Positions 40,416 through 52,794 of a stretch of DNA of 64,000 nt are shown here, piece after piece. The notes under the pieces were generated by a model. It was not told the DNA's origin. It did no database searches and saw only the letters and a list, made by a program, of their open reading frames with translations. The stretch comes from Pseudomonas sp. PDNC002 (lineage in GTDB: Bacteria; Pseudomonadota; Gammaproteobacteria; Pseudomonadales; Pseudomonadaceae), in NCBI RefSeq assembly GCF_016919445.1, contig NZ_CP070356.1, positions 5,273,502 to 5,337,501 of the forward strand, given 5' to 3'. The position numbers and the translations under genes were made by a program. Each line of letters begins with the position of its first letter. Position 1 is the stretch's first letter.

Positions 40416-40940
40416 TTAATCCAGTTGCGCCGCCCGCCAGTCGGGGCAGGCGGCTTCATCGATACGAACCCGGCAATGGAGGGGAACGCGGGGAAAGAGT
40501 TCCAGCAGGTCGTCATTGCGCAGGCGGATACAGCCGTGGGAAAGCGGCGTGCCCATAGGCTCGCAGTCCGGCGTGCCGTGCAGGTAGATATAGCGGCGGA
40601 AGGTATCGACCTCGCCCATCCGGTTGCGCCCCAGCTCGCAGCCGCTGAGCCAGAGGATGCGCGAGAGGATCCAGTCGCGCCCGGGAAACGCCGCGTGTAG
40701 GTCGGGCGTCCAGGTCTCGCCGGTCCAGCGTCGCCCTTTCAGCACTGCGCCCTTGGGCAGCTCGTCGCCAATCCGGGCGCGAACCTGATGCAGGCCGCGT
40801 GGCGTACAACCGGAGCCGTTGCGCTCCCCCGCGCCATTGGCAGCAGTGGAAACCTGCACGCGCACGACCAGGCGCCCTGCGGCAAAGCCGTAGAGCATCT
40901 GGTCAGCAACGGAAATATGGAGGAGATCGAGAGCAGCCAT
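40416..40940 (-). CDS. YkuD-family L,D-transpeptidase-like protein without signal peptide
   Basis: The 174-residue protein consists almost entirely of a YkuD domain with H121 (YLHGTPD) and the nucleophile C137 in SHGCIRL. YkuD enzymes cross-link or edit peptidoglycan peptides in the periplasm. The N-terminus (MAALDLLHISVADQMLYGF) lacks a Sec signal or membrane helix, which is odd for such an enzyme. It is coupled to nagZ, whose product acts on cytoplasmic muropeptides, so a cytoplasmic recycling role is conceivable. Confidence 0.85.
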   Translation of the reverse strand: MAALDLLHISVADQMLYGFAAGRLVVRVQVSTAANGAGERNGSGCTPRGLHQVRARIGDELPKGAVLKGRRWTGETWTPDLHAAFPGRDWILSRILWLSGCELGRNRMGEVDTFRRYIYLHGTPDCEPMGTPLSHGCIRLRNDDLLELFPRVPLHCRVRIDEAACPDWRAAQLD

Positions 40941-40997
40941 GGCCGGCTACTTTAGCCGATCAGGACAACGCAGCCCAGCACAAGGCTGGGCCGAGGA

Positions 40998-41714
40998 TTA
41001 CACCTTGGCCGGTGCCGGCGCGGTGCTGGATTTGGTGCGCGGCTTGAGCTGGGCGCCGGCCAGCGAAGGATCGCTGACACCACTGTCGGCACGCATGCCA
41101 GCGGCGAGGAACGGCACCATCAGGCGCATGACCTGCTCGATGGAAGTGTTCACGCCAAAATCGTTCTCAGCCATGGCACGCAGGGCCTTGATACCGGACA
41201 TGCTGAACACCGCAGTACCCAGCATGAAGTGCACGCGCCAGAACAGCTCCAGCGGCGGCAGACGTGGCGCTGATTCGTTTACCAGCAGCATGTAGCGACG
41301 GAATACCTTTCCGTAGACCTCTTCGAGGTACTTGCGCAGGTGACCCTGACTCTGACTGAAGGCCAGTCCGAGCAGGCGCATGAAGATCGACAGGTCGTTA
41401 CCACTGCGAGGCTTCACCGCCATCGCCTGGACCACGAGCAGTTCGAGCAGCTCTTCCAGGCTGGCGCGCGGCGCGTCCGGCTTTGCCTGGCGGCGATCCA
41501 GCTCCTTTTCGAGACTGGCGCAGAACGGACCGAGGAAGCGCGAGAAGACCGCCTGGATCAGCGCCTTCTTCGAGCCGAAGTGATAGTTCACCGCAGCGAG
41601 GTTCACCCCCGCCTTGCTGGTGATCAGACGCAAGGAGGTTTCGGCGAAGCCTTTCTCCGCGAACAGCTGTTCCGCAGCATCCAGGATGCGTTCGACGGTT
41701 TCCGACTGGGCCAT
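40998..41714 (-). CDS. psrA: TetR-family regulator PsrA
   Basis: PsrA is a TetR repressor/activator that senses long-chain fatty acids, represses fadBA and its own gene, and activates rpoS in pseudomonads. The 238-residue protein has the N-terminal helix-turn-helix (about 22-45, SLRLITSKAGVNLAAVNYHFGSK) and a C-terminal ligand/dimer domain with a Lys/Pro/Ala-rich tail. The ATG at 41714 is chosen for its GGAG site. Two PsrA-type operators overlap its promoter. Confidence 0.94.
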   Translation of the reverse strand: MAQSETVERILDAAEQLFAEKGFAETSLRLITSKAGVNLAAVNYHFGSKKALIQAVFSRFLGPFCASLEKELDRRQAKPDAPRASLEELLELLVVQAMAVKPRSGNDLSIFMRLLGLAFSQSQGHLRKYLEEVYGKVFRRYMLLVNESAPRLPPLELFWRVHFMLGTAVFSMSGIKALRAMAENDFGVNTSIEQVMRLMVPFLAAGMRADSGVSDPSLAGAQLKPRTKSSTAPAPAKV

Positions 41715-41729
41715 GGCTACTCCGCCTGA

Positions 41730-41756
41730 CAAACACTTGTTTGAAACATACGTTTC
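41730..41756 (-). promoter_or_regulatory. Tandem PsrA operators at psrA
   Basis: Two 14-base palindromes, CAAACACTTGTTTG (41730-41743) and GAAACATACGTTTC (41743-41756), share one base. Both fit the consensus (G/C)AAAC-N4-GTTT(G/C) exactly. The second covers the presumed -10 of psrA, so it should give autorepression. Confidence 0.85.
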
Positions 41757-41774
41757 AGCATCTTCTATTGTCAA
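41745..41774 (-). promoter_or_regulatory. Candidate psrA promoter
   Basis: On the minus strand a perfect TTGACA is followed after 18 bases by TATGTT. The -10 lies inside the second PsrA operator. Confidence 0.55.
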
Positions 41775-41914
41775 GCAAAGTGCGATGGATTGTTACCAAT
41801 ATCATGGCAATGCGACGAGACGCCGGGTTCGCATAAGACTAATTAGCAAGACGCCCGCCAGCCGCCAAAGGTTACATGCACGAACGTTCCACTGACAGCC
41901 GCGCGAAATAAGCA

Positions 41915-41942
41915 TTGCCAGCCCGCCATCACTGTATATAAT
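41915..41942 (+). promoter_or_regulatory. Candidate lexA promoter
   Basis: TTGCCA (5/6) and TATAAT (6/6) are separated by 16 bases. The -10 lies within the first LexA box, which explains SOS control. Confidence 0.65.
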
Positions 41943-41947
41943 TCCAG
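41932..41947 (+). promoter_or_regulatory. LexA (SOS) box 1
   Basis: CTGTATATAATTCCAG fits CTG-N10-CAG with the A/T-rich core expected of gammaproteobacterial LexA boxes. It covers the lexA -10 element. Confidence 0.9.
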
Positions 41948-41950
41948 TCA

Positions 41951-41966
41951 CTGTATAAAAAGCCAG
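41951..41966 (+). promoter_or_regulatory. LexA (SOS) box 2
   Basis: CTGTATAAAAAGCCAG is a second CTG-N10-CAG site, 3 bases after box 1. Tandem boxes at lexA are typical of autoregulation. Confidence 0.9.
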
Positions 41967-41975
41967 AGTATGGAC

Positions 41976-42590
41976 ATGCTGAAGCTCACGCCGCGCCAAG
42001 CCGAGATCCTCGCCTTTATCAAACGCTGCCTGGAAGCCAACGGCTACCCGCCCACCCGCGCGGAAATCGCCCAGGAACTCGGCTTCAAGTCGCCCAATGC
42101 CGCCGAGGAGCACTTGAAAGCCCTCGCCCGCAAAGGCGCCATCGAGATGACCCCGGGCGCCTCCCGCGGCATCCGCATTCCCGGCTTCGAGCCCAAGGCC
42201 GCCGCCAATGACGACGAGCTGCCGATCATCGGCCGCGTCGCCGCCGGCGCACCGCTCCTGGCCGAGCAGAACGTCGACGACACCTGCCGCATCAACCCCA
42301 CCTTCTTCAATCCTCCAGCCGACTATCTGCTACGCGTGCGCGGCCAGAGCATGAAGGACGTCGGCATCATGGACGGCGACTTGCTCGCCGTGCACGTCAC
42401 CCGCGAAGCACGCAACGGCCAGATCGTGGTTGCCCGCCTGGGTGAAGAGGTGACGGTGAAGCGCTTCAAGCGCGAAGGCAGCAAGGTCTGGCTGCTCGCC
42501 GAAAACCCCGAGTTCGCGCCCATCGAGGTCGATCTCAAGGAACAGGAACTGGTCATCGAAGGCTTGAGCGTCGGCGTGATCCGTCGCTGA
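41976..42590 (+). CDS. lexA: LexA repressor
   Basis: LexA represses SOS genes and self-cleaves when bound to RecA filaments. The start at 41976 gives 204 residues beginning [10 protein letters not shown], like P. aeruginosa LexA; an ATG two codons earlier (41970) is possible. The winged helix covers residues 1-70. The cleavage site is A90-G91 in RVAAGAPLL, and the Ser-Lys dyad is S125 and K162. sulA follows after 13 bases. Confidence 0.97.
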   Translation: MLKLTPRQAEILAFIKRCLEANGYPPTRAEIAQELGFKSPNAAEEHLKALARKGAIEMTPGASRGIRIPGFEPKAAANDDELPIIGRVAAGAPLLAEQNVDDTCRINPTFFNPPADYLLRVRGQSMKDVGIMDGDLLAVHVTREARNGQIVVARLGEEVTVKRFKREGSKVWLLAENPEFAPIEVDLKEQELVIEGLSVGVIRR

Positions 42591-42603
42591 ACAGGAGACA
42601 TCC

Positions 42604-43077
42604 ATGCAGTACCCGCAGCCGCTGAACCTGCCGCAACTCCCGCTGTTCCAGGAAGCACTCTGGGCGAGCGGTACTGCTCCCCTGCTCCCGGAGCTGATGG
42701 AAGATGAACCCGCCGACGACGAGAGCGCCTTCAGCGAGATCTCCCTGCGCGGCCTGCCCGGTCAATGCCTGACCTTGCTGGCCCCGATGCTCCGTGAGCT
42801 CAGCGAGGAAAGCGACTCGCGCTGGCTGACGCTGATCGCACCGCCCTCCAGCCTGACGCCGGACTGGCTGCGCAAGGCCGGCCTGAACCGCGAGCGCATC
42901 CTGCTGCTCCCCGCCCGAGACCAGGCGGCAGCACAGGCCCTGGCCTGCGAGGCGCTGCGCCTGGGCAACAGCCATACCGTAGTGAGCTGGCTGAACCTCA
43001 GTGCAAAAGCGCGCACGCAGCTGTCCCGCGCCGCCGTTGCCGGTCAGGCGCAGAGCCTGAATATTCGTCTGGGTTGA
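42604..43077 (+). CDS. sulA: SOS cell-division inhibitor SulA
   Basis: SulA binds FtsZ and blocks septation during the SOS response. The 157-residue protein has the family segments GLPGQCLTLLAPMLRELSEE, RWLTLIAPP and HTVVSWLNLSAKARTQL. It forms an operon with lexA, as in other pseudomonads, and so is controlled by the two LexA boxes. A GAACAGGAG site precedes the ATG. Confidence 0.93.
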   Translation: MQYPQPLNLPQLPLFQEALWASGTAPLLPELMEDEPADDESAFSEISLRGLPGQCLTLLAPMLRELSEESDSRWLTLIAPPSSLTPDWLRKAGLNRERILLLPARDQAAAQALACEALRLGNSHTVVSWLNLSAKARTQLSRAAVAGQAQSLNIRLG

Positions 43078-43122
43078 AGCAGAAGCCTCGCCGCGAACGC
43101 GGCGAAGCGGAATAACTGAATC

Positions 43123-43362
43123 TCAGTGCAGGACGCGCGGACCTTCCTCGTCCATGCTCACGTCACCACCTTCAGCGAGACGGCCCGCCATCTGCACGCC
43201 GACATTGAACATCGCCTTGGCGATCTCGATATGCTGGCCTTGCAGGAAACCCTTGGCATCAGCGGAAAACTCCAGGGTCACCAGCGCCTCCTCTTCGTCC
43301 GCACGACGCAGCACGATACGCCCGTCAGGCAGCTCGACAATTTCCAGAAATGAGGTTGGCAT
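43123..43362 (-). CDS. Small conserved protein of unknown function
   Basis: The 79-residue acidic protein begins MPTSFLEIVELPDGRIVLRR and ends with a conserved EEGPRVLH. No signal peptide or membrane helix is visible. The start at 43362 is preferred because GGAG lies 9 bases upstream. It matches the PA3009 position, convergent with sulA. I do not recognise a characterised family. Confidence 0.8.
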   Translation of the reverse strand: MPTSFLEIVELPDGRIVLRRADEEEALVTLEFSADAKGFLQGQHIEIAKAMFNVGVQMAGRLAEGGDVSMDEEGPRVLH

Positions 43363-43471
43363 AGCGACGTTCTCCACAGCAGAACGCGTAGTGTAACAGC
43401 CACATTCGCTACGCCCTAGCCAAAGGTGTCACTGCCCGACCGGAAGGCCAGCATGTGAAGAGCAGCGGGAA

Positions 43472-43993
43472 TCAGAGCTCGGTGAGGGACGCGCGGAAGC
43501 GCAGCACCAGCTCTTTCAGGGATTTGCGCCAGGCTTCCAGCTCATCGTTGCCCAGCTCGACCGACGCATCCTCATCGACATTCACCGCCTGGATCAGCGG
43601 CTGCGTGGGGTCGACTTTGGCCTTCTTCGGCTCGCTCGGCGGCCGGAACAGGGCGGCATAGGCAGCTAGCAAGCGCCCCAGCCACGCTTCGGGGGATTGC
43701 GCCAGCTCGACCATTTCCGCGAGCTCGGGGCTCGGCGCGGCAGCCAGTACGTCAGCGTTCAGCAGCATCTCGGCACGCGGCGCACCGGCCTGCGGCAGGC
43801 GGTAGTAGCCGGCGATCTCATGGGCCACGCCCAGCACTGCCCCATAGAGATGGAACAGCGCCGCCTCACGCTCGGCCTGGATGCGCGCCTGGGCGTTCAT
43901 GGCGCGCGCCGATTCGGCGCTGCGCCAGGCTTCCAGGGCAAGGCCGGCGAAGAACAGCTTCTGGTTGGTGCGGGTGTAGAGTTCGTTCGCCAT
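43472..43993 (-). CDS. Conserved Pseudomonas protein (PA3010-type), unknown function
   Basis: The 173-residue protein is largely helical, starts MANELYTRTNQKLFFAGLALEAWR and ends in a Glu/Leu-rich segment. No catalytic motif or signal peptide is seen. It lies 71 bp after topA on the same strand, and this adjacency seems conserved in the genus. The start at 43993 excludes seven atypical residues. Confidence 0.8.
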   Translation of the reverse strand: MANELYTRTNQKLFFAGLALEAWRSAESARAMNAQARIQAEREAALFHLYGAVLGVAHEIAGYYRLPQAGAPRAEMLLNADVLAAAPSPELAEMVELAQSPEAWLGRLLAAYAALFRPPSEPKKAKVDPTQPLIQAVNVDEDASVELGNDELEAWRKSLKELVLRFRASLTEL

Positions 43994-44064
43994 GACCGGG
44001 AGCCCCTTTCGCAATCGACGTCGGCAGTATAAGCGCGCCCCGTCTCAGCGGGGCGCGCCTTCCA

Positions 44065-46671
44065 TCAGCGCTTGTCTTCGACCTTCCACTTGCCGCCGTC
44101 GAAGAACGCACGCCAGCCGGTGGGCTTGCCTTCAACCTCGGACTGCACGTACTGCTCCTTGGTCTTGCGACTGAAGCGGATCACCGCTGGGCGGCCATCC
44201 GGGTCTTTTGCCGGGGCTGAGAGCAGGAAGTGGTACTTCGGATCCAGCTCTTCCTTGTGCGGAATCAGCTCGGCAACCAGCGGAGCACGGGTCTCGCGGT
44301 TCTTCGGGAACTGGCTGGCGGCCAGGAACAGGCCGGAAGCGCCGTCACGCAGTACGTAGATGTCGTCCACCTTGTCGCACTTGAGTTCCGGCATGCGGAT
44401 GGCGTCCATCTTCGGCGGTGCGGGCTCGCCGTTCTTCAGCAGCTTGCGGGTGTTCTTGCAGGTCGGGTTGGTGCAACCAAAGAACTTACCGAAGCGGCCA
44501 GTCTTGAGCTGCATCTCGCTACCGCACTTGTCGCATTCCAGGCTCGGACCTTCATAGCCCTTGATGCGGTACTGCCCTTCCTCGATTTCGTAACCCGCGC
44601 AATCCGGGTTATTGCCGCAGATGTGCAGCTTGCGCTTCTCATCGACCAGGTAGGCATCCATCGCGGTGCTGCAGATCGGGCAGCGGTGCTTGCCGAGCAG
44701 CACGCGGGATTCGGATTCACCCTCGTCATCCGCTGCGATTTCGTCGCCCGGAATCAGGTTGATCGTGGCTTTGCAGCGCTCTTTCGGCGGCAGGCTGTAG
44801 CCCGAGCAGCCGAGGAACACACCAGTGGAAGCGGTACGGATCATCATCGGCCGGCCGCACTCGCGGCAGGGGATGTCGGTCAGCGTCGGCTGGTTGGCAC
44901 GCATGCCGTCGTTGGAGGCTTCGGCCAGGTCGAGCTTCTTGCGGAAGTCGCCATAGAACTCGTCCAGTACGTGTTTCCAGTCGCGCTCGCCCTGGGCCAC
45001 GTCATCGAGGTTCTCTTCCATGCCGGCGGTGAAGCCGTAGTCCATGAGATTGGCGAAGCTCTCGTTGAGGCGGTCGGTGACGATGTCGCCCATTTTCTCC
45101 GCATAGAAGCGGCGGTTGTGGGTAGTGACGTAGCCGCGTTCCTGGATGGTGGAGATGATCGCCGCGTAAGTGGACGGCCGGCCGATGCCGCGCTTTTCCA
45201 GCTCCTTGACCAGGCTAGCTTCGGAGAAGCGCGCCGGCGGCTTGGTGAAGTGCTGGCTCGGATCGAGCTTGAGCAGCTTCATGGCATCGCCCTGGTTCAT
45301 GACCGGCAGGACATCGTCCTCGCCCGGCTTGCTCTGCTGCGGCAGCACCTTGGTGTAGCCGTCGAACTTGAGGATGCGGCCCTTGGCGCGCAGCTCGAAG
45401 TCACCGGCGGCCGCGCTGACGGTGGTGGACAGGTACTCGGCCGGCGGCATCTGGCAGGCCACGAACTGGCGCCAGATCAGGTCGTACAGGCGCTCGGCGT
45501 CGCGCTCCATGCCCGACAGCTGGGTCGGACGCAGGTTGACGTCGGAAGGTCGAATCGCTTCGTGCGCTTCCTGGGCGCCTTCCTTGCTGGAATAGAAATT
45601 CGGCTTGGCCGGCAGGTACTTGCTGCCGAACTCGCTGTCGATAAAACCGCGCACCATGTCGATGGCATCGGCCGACAGATTGGTCGAGTCGGTACGCATA
45701 TAGGTGATGTAGCCAGCTTCGTAGAGACGCTGGGCCATCATCATGGTCTTCTTCACACCGAAGCCCAGACGGTTGCTCGCCGCCTGCTGCAGGGTGGAAG
45801 TGATGAACGGGGCCGAAGGCTTGCTGGAAGTCGGCTTGTCCTCGCGCTTGGCGATGCTGTAGCTGGATGCCTTGAGCTTCTCCAGGGCCGCCATGGCGTG
45901 GGCTTCGTTCAGCGGTTTGAAGGCTTCGCCCTTCTCGCGCACCACTTCGAAGCGAACCTTGTCGTTCTTCGGCGTGCCGAGGTCGGCGTGGACTTCCCAG
46001 TATTCTTCCGGCACGAAGGCGCGGATTTCACGCTCGCGCTCCACCACCAGCTTTACCGCCACCGACTGCACGCGGCCGGCGGACAGGCCACGGGCAATCT
46101 TCGCCCACAGCAGCGGCGAGACCATGTAGCCCACCACGCGGTCGAGGAAGCGACGTGCCTGCTGTGCATTCACGCGGTTGATATCCAGCTCGCCGGGCTG
46201 GGAGAAGGCCTCCTGGATGGCCTTCTTGGTGATTTCGTTGAAGACCACGCGCTTGTAGCGCGAGTCATCGCCGCCGATGGCCTCGCGCAGGTGCCAGGCG
46301 ATGGCCTCCCCTTCGCGGTCCAAGTCGGTTGCGAGATAGATGGTATCGGCATCCTTGGCCAGGCGGCGCAGCTCTTCGATCACCTTTTCCTTGCCGGGCA
46401 GGATCTCGTACTTGGCCTTCCAGCCATGCTCCGGATCGACGCCCATGCGGCTGACGAGCTGGCGCTTGGCCTTCTCTTTCGGCGACAGGGCCGGCGCCTC
46501 GGCAGCCGTCTTGCGTCCTTTGGCCGCAGGCTCCTTCGACGCGGACGAGCCGCTGGTGGGCAGGTCGCGGATGTGGCCGATGCTCGACTTCACCACGTAC
46601 TGGTTGCCCAGGTACTTGTTGATGGTCTTGGCCTTGGCCGGTGATTCCACGATGACCAGCGATTTACCCAT
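44065..46671 (-). CDS. topA: DNA topoisomerase I
   Basis: TopA relaxes negative supercoils by a type IA mechanism. The TOPRIM domain begins [15 protein letters not shown], the active-site tyrosine is in [10 protein letters not shown], and the C-terminus carries three C4 zinc motifs (CRECG, CPICS and CDKCG series), followed by a basic tail. At 868 residues it matches P. aeruginosa TopA. A good promoter lies about 70 bases upstream. Confidence 0.97.
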   Translation of the reverse strand: MGKSLVIVESPAKAKTINKYLGNQYVVKSSIGHIRDLPTSGSSASKEPAAKGRKTAAEAPALSPKEKAKRQLVSRMGVDPEHGWKAKYEILPGKEKVIEELRRLAKDADTIYLATDLDREGEAIAWHLREAIGGDDSRYKRVVFNEITKKAIQEAFSQPGELDINRVNAQQARRFLDRVVGYMVSPLLWAKIARGLSAGRVQSVAVKLVVEREREIRAFVPEEYWEVHADLGTPKNDKVRFEVVREKGEAFKPLNEAHAMAALEKLKASSYSIAKREDKPTSSKPSAPFITSTLQQAASNRLGFGVKKTMMMAQRLYEAGYITYMRTDSTNLSADAIDMVRGFIDSEFGSKYLPAKPNFYSSKEGAQEAHEAIRPSDVNLRPTQLSGMERDAERLYDLIWRQFVACQMPPAEYLSTTVSAAAGDFELRAKGRILKFDGYTKVLPQQSKPGEDDVLPVMNQGDAMKLLKLDPSQHFTKPPARFSEASLVKELEKRGIGRPSTYAAIISTIQERGYVTTHNRRFYAEKMGDIVTDRLNESFANLMDYGFTAGMEENLDDVAQGERDWKHVLDEFYGDFRKKLDLAEASNDGMRANQPTLTDIPCRECGRPMMIRTASTGVFLGCSGYSLPPKERCKATINLIPGDEIAADDEGESESRVLLGKHRCPICSTAMDAYLVDEKRKLHICGNNPDCAGYEIEEGQYRIKGYEGPSLECDKCGSEMQLKTGRFGKFFGCTNPTCKNTRKLLKNGEPAPPKMDAIRMPELKCDKVDDIYVLRDGASGLFLAASQFPKNRETRAPLVAELIPHKEELDPKYHFLLSAPAKDPDGRPAVIRFSRKTKEQYVQSEVEGKPTGWRAFFDGGKWKVEDKR

Positions 46672-46737
46672 GGATCGGAATATTCCTGCGTCGAAAAGAT
46701 GAATTTACAAGGAGGGAGGCGCTTGGAGCGGCACCGC

Positions 46738-46767
46738 TATATATAGTGGCGGTCGCGCCAAGGTCAA
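46738..46767 (-). promoter_or_regulatory. Candidate topA promoter
   Basis: On the minus strand TTGACC (5/6) is followed by CTATATATAG, offering a TATATA -10 at 16 or 18 bases spacing. The -35 overlaps the stop codon of the upstream DUF1653 gene. The AT-rich spacer end may make it supercoiling sensitive, as for topA in other bacteria (inference). Confidence 0.5.
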
Positions 46768-47027
46768 GCTTGGGTTTCGCCGGACGGGCCAGTCTGGAGA
46801 CCCAGCGGATCGTCTTCGGCGCTGACCAGAGCGAATCGCGGAACCTTCTCGCCATTCACTTCCACCGCCTCGGTGAACATGCTCAGCGGGCGCACCCAGA
46901 GCCCGAATTCGCCATACAGCGCCTGGTAGATCACCAGGTCTTCCTCGGTTTCCGAATGCCGGGCGACACCGAGCACGCGGTACTGCTGTCCCTTGTAGTG
47001 TCGATACAATCCGGGCTGCACGTGCAT
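46764..47027 (-). CDS. DUF1653 protein
   Basis: The 87-residue protein has the DUF1653 signature PGLYRHYKGQQYRVLGVARHSETEE and later LWVRPLSMFTE. The ATG at 47027 follows GGGAGAA; the longer frame is spurious. Function is unknown; it is usually found beside topA or fadA in Pseudomonas. Confidence 0.88.
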   Translation of the reverse strand: MHVQPGLYRHYKGQQYRVLGVARHSETEEDLVIYQALYGEFGLWVRPLSMFTEAVEVNGEKVPRFALVSAEDDPLGLQTGPSGETQA

Positions 47028-47102
47028 GTCGGTTCTCCCTCGGCCGGCCAAAAGGCGGCGATTGTGCTCATTGCGCTGCCGTCGGGCAATCCCCCACCCG
47101 AC

Positions 47103-47134
47103 AAAAACGAAAGCCGGGGCACAAGGCCCCGGCT
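47103..47134 (-). terminator. fadA terminator
   Basis: An AGCCGGGGC / GCCCCGGCT stem with a 5-base loop is followed by TTTCGTTTTTG on the minus strand, about 18 bases past the fadA stop. Confidence 0.8.
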
Positions 47135-47151
47135 CTCCCATCGACGAAAGC

Positions 47152-48342
<1,191 letters not shown>

Positions 48343-48357
48343 CTATTCGTTGCGCAC

Positions 48358-50505
<2,148 letters not shown>

Positions 50506-50654
50506 CAACTGATCTCCACGCTAGGGAAGCTTGAAATCACACGTCGGACACCGTGTATCGGGACGGCCCGGCAGTCGCCGAGGATAGTCCCAAAGCTTGC
50601 GGCACACCCGCCGACGCGATAGCCGGGGCGTTCTGATCGAGTCGCTGCACAGGG

Positions 50655-50681
50655 CAAACGCTCGATTCATACGCCCGTTTG
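50655..50681 (-). promoter_or_regulatory. Tandem PsrA-type operators at fadB
   Basis: CAAACGCTCGATTC (50655-50668) and CATACGCCCGTTTG (50668-50681) each differ from (G/C)AAAC-N4-GTTT(G/C) at one arm position. They share one base, the same spacing as the double site at psrA. The fadBA operon is a known PsrA target in P. aeruginosa. Confidence 0.75.
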
Positions 50682-50697
50682 ATTTGGGTGCGCCCAC

Positions 50698-50724
50698 CTT
50701 CTAGCAAAAGCCAATGCTTGTCAA
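50698..50724 (-). promoter_or_regulatory. Candidate fadB promoter
   Basis: On the minus strand TTGACA (6/6) is followed after 15 bases by TGC-TAGAAG, an extended -10 type. The PsrA sites would lie at about +10 to +36, a block to elongation or open-complex escape. The spacing is short, so the call is tentative. Confidence 0.35.
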
Positions 50725-50980
50725 TCGGCGAGACGTAACAGTCGCAAAGCGGCCGGGGCGTCTGGGCCGGAGCATTCAGCGCAGCCCAGATGCGCTATTC
50801 ATCACGCCTATCGTGACAATTGCCACCTGGCACCAACGTCCCGACAGCCACTGTTCAAACCCCATGGCCCGCGCTAGAGTCGGGCGCAATGGCGATCTGC
50901 CTTCTGCCAACGCCGGCGGACGCCTGGAACCTGTGCAATACAAAACAACAAGAAGCCCATGGCTCCAAGGAGTTGGAACG

Positions 50981-51787
50981 ATGCCCAGCCGCCCGCTCGT
51001 GCGTCTGCTGTCCGCGCTCGCGCTCACCGCCCTGCCCCTCTTCGCTGCCGCCGATGCCGCCAGCGACCTGCTCAACGTCCACCAGACACGCCTCGCCGCC
51101 CAGCGCAGCCTCGGCGACTTCTTCATGTTCAATGCGATGGAGGGCGACCAGAAGTACGCCAAGATGGTCGAGGCCTCGTCGCAGAGCGCTGGCGACGCCC
51201 TGGGCAAGCTCGGGGAAATGCCCGGCAACGAATCGGCCAAGCTGAAAACCCAGCTGCAGGACCAATGGAAAGCCTACGCCACCCAATTGCAGACCCTGAC
51301 CGGCGCGCTGGACAAGAGCGGCTACACCGACCTTCAGCCTGTGGCCGACCTCGCCGCGCAGAACCGCAAGCTGCTGGACACCGCCGAGCAGCTCTACGCC
51401 AAGATCCAGGATGAAAGCGGCAGCAAGGTCCCGCCACTGACCCAGCAGACCCGTGAGCAGAGCCTGCTGATGCAGGACATCGCGGTGGACTACGCCTCAC
51501 GCAACGCCTCGGTGGGCGCCAGCTTCTTCGGCGGTGGCGAGGAACGTCCGTTGGACGACCTGGCCAACCGCTTCGCGATCAATCTGGTGAAGCTGCAGCA
51601 GGCGCCGCAGACCACGCCGGAAATCGGCAAGGAGCTGCGTGCGGTGGCGATCAAGTGGCGCTATATCGAGAAATCACTGCAGAACTACAACCAGAACAGC
51701 GTGCCGTTCCTGATCAACAAGTATTCCGACCGCATCATCGAAGACCTGGAAAAGGTGTCCGGCCTCTACGCTGCGCAGCAGAGCTGA
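50981..51787 (+). CDS. Secreted helical protein of unknown function
   Basis: The 268-residue protein has a signal peptide (MPSRPLVRLLSALALTALPLFAAADA) and a mature domain predicted almost wholly helical with many Gln/Leu/Lys heptads. The ATG at 50981 is set by AAGGAG 10 bases upstream. It matches a conserved Pseudomonas hypothetical at this place. The helical bundle is reminiscent of periplasmic sensor domains but there is no downstream module, so no function is assigned. Confidence 0.8.
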   Translation: MPSRPLVRLLSALALTALPLFAAADAASDLLNVHQTRLAAQRSLGDFFMFNAMEGDQKYAKMVEASSQSAGDALGKLGEMPGNESAKLKTQLQDQWKAYATQLQTLTGALDKSGYTDLQPVADLAAQNRKLLDTAEQLYAKIQDESGSKVPPLTQQTREQSLLMQDIAVDYASRNASVGASFFGGGEERPLDDLANRFAINLVKLQQAPQTTPEIGKELRAVAIKWRYIEKSLQNYNQNSVPFLINKYSDRIIEDLEKVSGLYAAQQS

Positions 51788-51792
51788 TTCGC

Positions 51793-52227
51793 TCAGGCAT
51801 GCTGCTTGATGAAGTCGGCGACCCGTTGCAGGTCGCCGGCATCGCCCCACTCGCCCCAATACAGTGCCAGGAACTGGGGCGTCGCCTCGACCATGTAGAC
51901 GTCCTTCGGCAGGTTGGCCAACGCCTGTGCCAGCTCCGCCGGGGCGCTCGCCTCGCGCCAGCGGTCCAGCCACACGCCCGGCTCGCTCTGCCAGTAGCAC
52001 CAGGCATCACGATTCCTGCCACGGGCGCGGTGATACTGCGCGCAGGAACGCGGCGGCTGCCGCTCCAGCCAGTGCGGCCATTCCTGGTGCGACATCTGCA
52101 TGGCCAGGCCCAGGCGCCGCGCCTGCAGGCGCAGGTCCATCTGGCCGCGCTGGCCGCGCGAGGGAATCAGCCAGGTCAGCGGGCTCAGCACAAGTGCAAT
52201 GAGCAGGATTACCATCCACATGGTCAT
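51793..52227 (-). CDS. Small membrane-anchored protein of unknown function
   Basis: The roughly 144-residue protein has one N-terminal transmembrane helix (WMVILLIALVLSPLTWLI) followed by a basic, Trp-rich cytoplasmic or periplasmic domain (QEWPHWLERQPP, CYWQSEPGVWLDRW). Starts at 52227 (MTMWMV) or 52221 are both possible; no strong ribosome site is seen. It is convergent with the preceding gene, 5 bases apart. Confidence 0.72.
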   Translation of the reverse strand: MTMWMVILLIALVLSPLTWLIPSRGQRGQMDLRLQARRLGLAMQMSHQEWPHWLERQPPRSCAQYHRARGRNRDAWCYWQSEPGVWLDRWREASAPAELAQALANLPKDVYMVEATPQFLALYWGEWGDAGDLQRVADFIKQHA

Positions 52228-52308
52228 ATCGGATATACCGCTCAAACAGGTCAAGCACGGCCATTAGGGCCATACTGATTAATAACGAGTCCCCCGGAGG
52301 AGACGCTC

Positions 52309-52749
52309 ATGCCCTACCAACACATTCTGGTCGCCGTCGACCTTACCGAAGAATGCGATCCGGTGATGAAGCGGGCGGTCGCGCTGGCCAAGGCCAACGA
52401 CGCCCGGCTCTCGGCCGTGCATGTGGTCGAGCCCATGGCGATGGCCTTCGGCGGCGACGTGCCGATGGACCTGTCGATGTTGCAGCAGCAGCAGTTCGAC
52501 CAGGCCAAGGAGCGCCTGCACCAGTTCACCCTCACCTACGCCGAGATCACCAGCTCCCAGTGCCACCTGGTCTATGGCCAGCCGCGCCAGGAAATCCACC
52601 GCCTGGCGGATGAGCAGCACTGCGACCTGATCGTCGTCGGCAGCCACGGTCGCCACGGCCTGGCCCTGCTGCTGGGCTCCACCGCCAATGATGTGCTGCA
52701 CGGCGCGCCCTGCGATGTCCTTGCAGTGCGACTGCAGAAAACCAGCTGA
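52309..52749 (+). CDS. Universal stress protein, UspA family
   Basis: The 146-residue protein starts YQHILVAVDLTEECDP and has the ATP-binding pattern G-x2-G-x9-G-(S/T) in GSHGRHGLALLLGSTANDVLH, so it is likely an ATP-binding Usp. A GGAGGAG site precedes the ATG. Usp proteins in P. aeruginosa are induced in stationary or anaerobic survival; I found no clear ANR box here. Confidence 0.92.
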   Translation: MPYQHILVAVDLTEECDPVMKRAVALAKANDARLSAVHVVEPMAMAFGGDVPMDLSMLQQQQFDQAKERLHQFTLTYAEITSSQCHLVYGQPRQEIHRLADEQHCDLIVVGSHGRHGLALLLGSTANDVLHGAPCDVLAVRLQKTS

Positions 52750-52766
52750 ACCTACTCAAGTGAGAC

Positions 52767-52794
52767 AGCGGGCCCCTCGGGGCCCGCTTCGTTT
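52767..52794 (+). terminator. usp terminator
   Basis: AGCGGGCCCC and GGGGCCCGCT form a perfect 10-bp stem with a TC loop, followed by TCGTTT. It lies between convergent genes; the T tract is short. Confidence 0.7.

Larger units (their letters stand above)
50506..50980. other. fadB-upstream intergenic region
   Basis: These 475 bases between divergent genes contain no convincing gene. The half near fadB holds a candidate promoter and the double PsrA operator; the remainder, up to the ATG at 50981, shows no clear promoter or repeat. The open frame running through it from 50714 has no ribosome site and is rejected. Confidence 0.7.

Noticed and set aside
44230-46644. 804-codon open frame antisense to topA
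   Set aside because: It covers almost exactly the topA gene in the mirror frame and lacks any start context or family features.
50714-50980. Upstream extension of the secreted-protein frame at 50981
   Set aside because: It would bury the signal peptide 89 residues inside the protein and has no ribosome site, whereas the ATG at 50981 has one.
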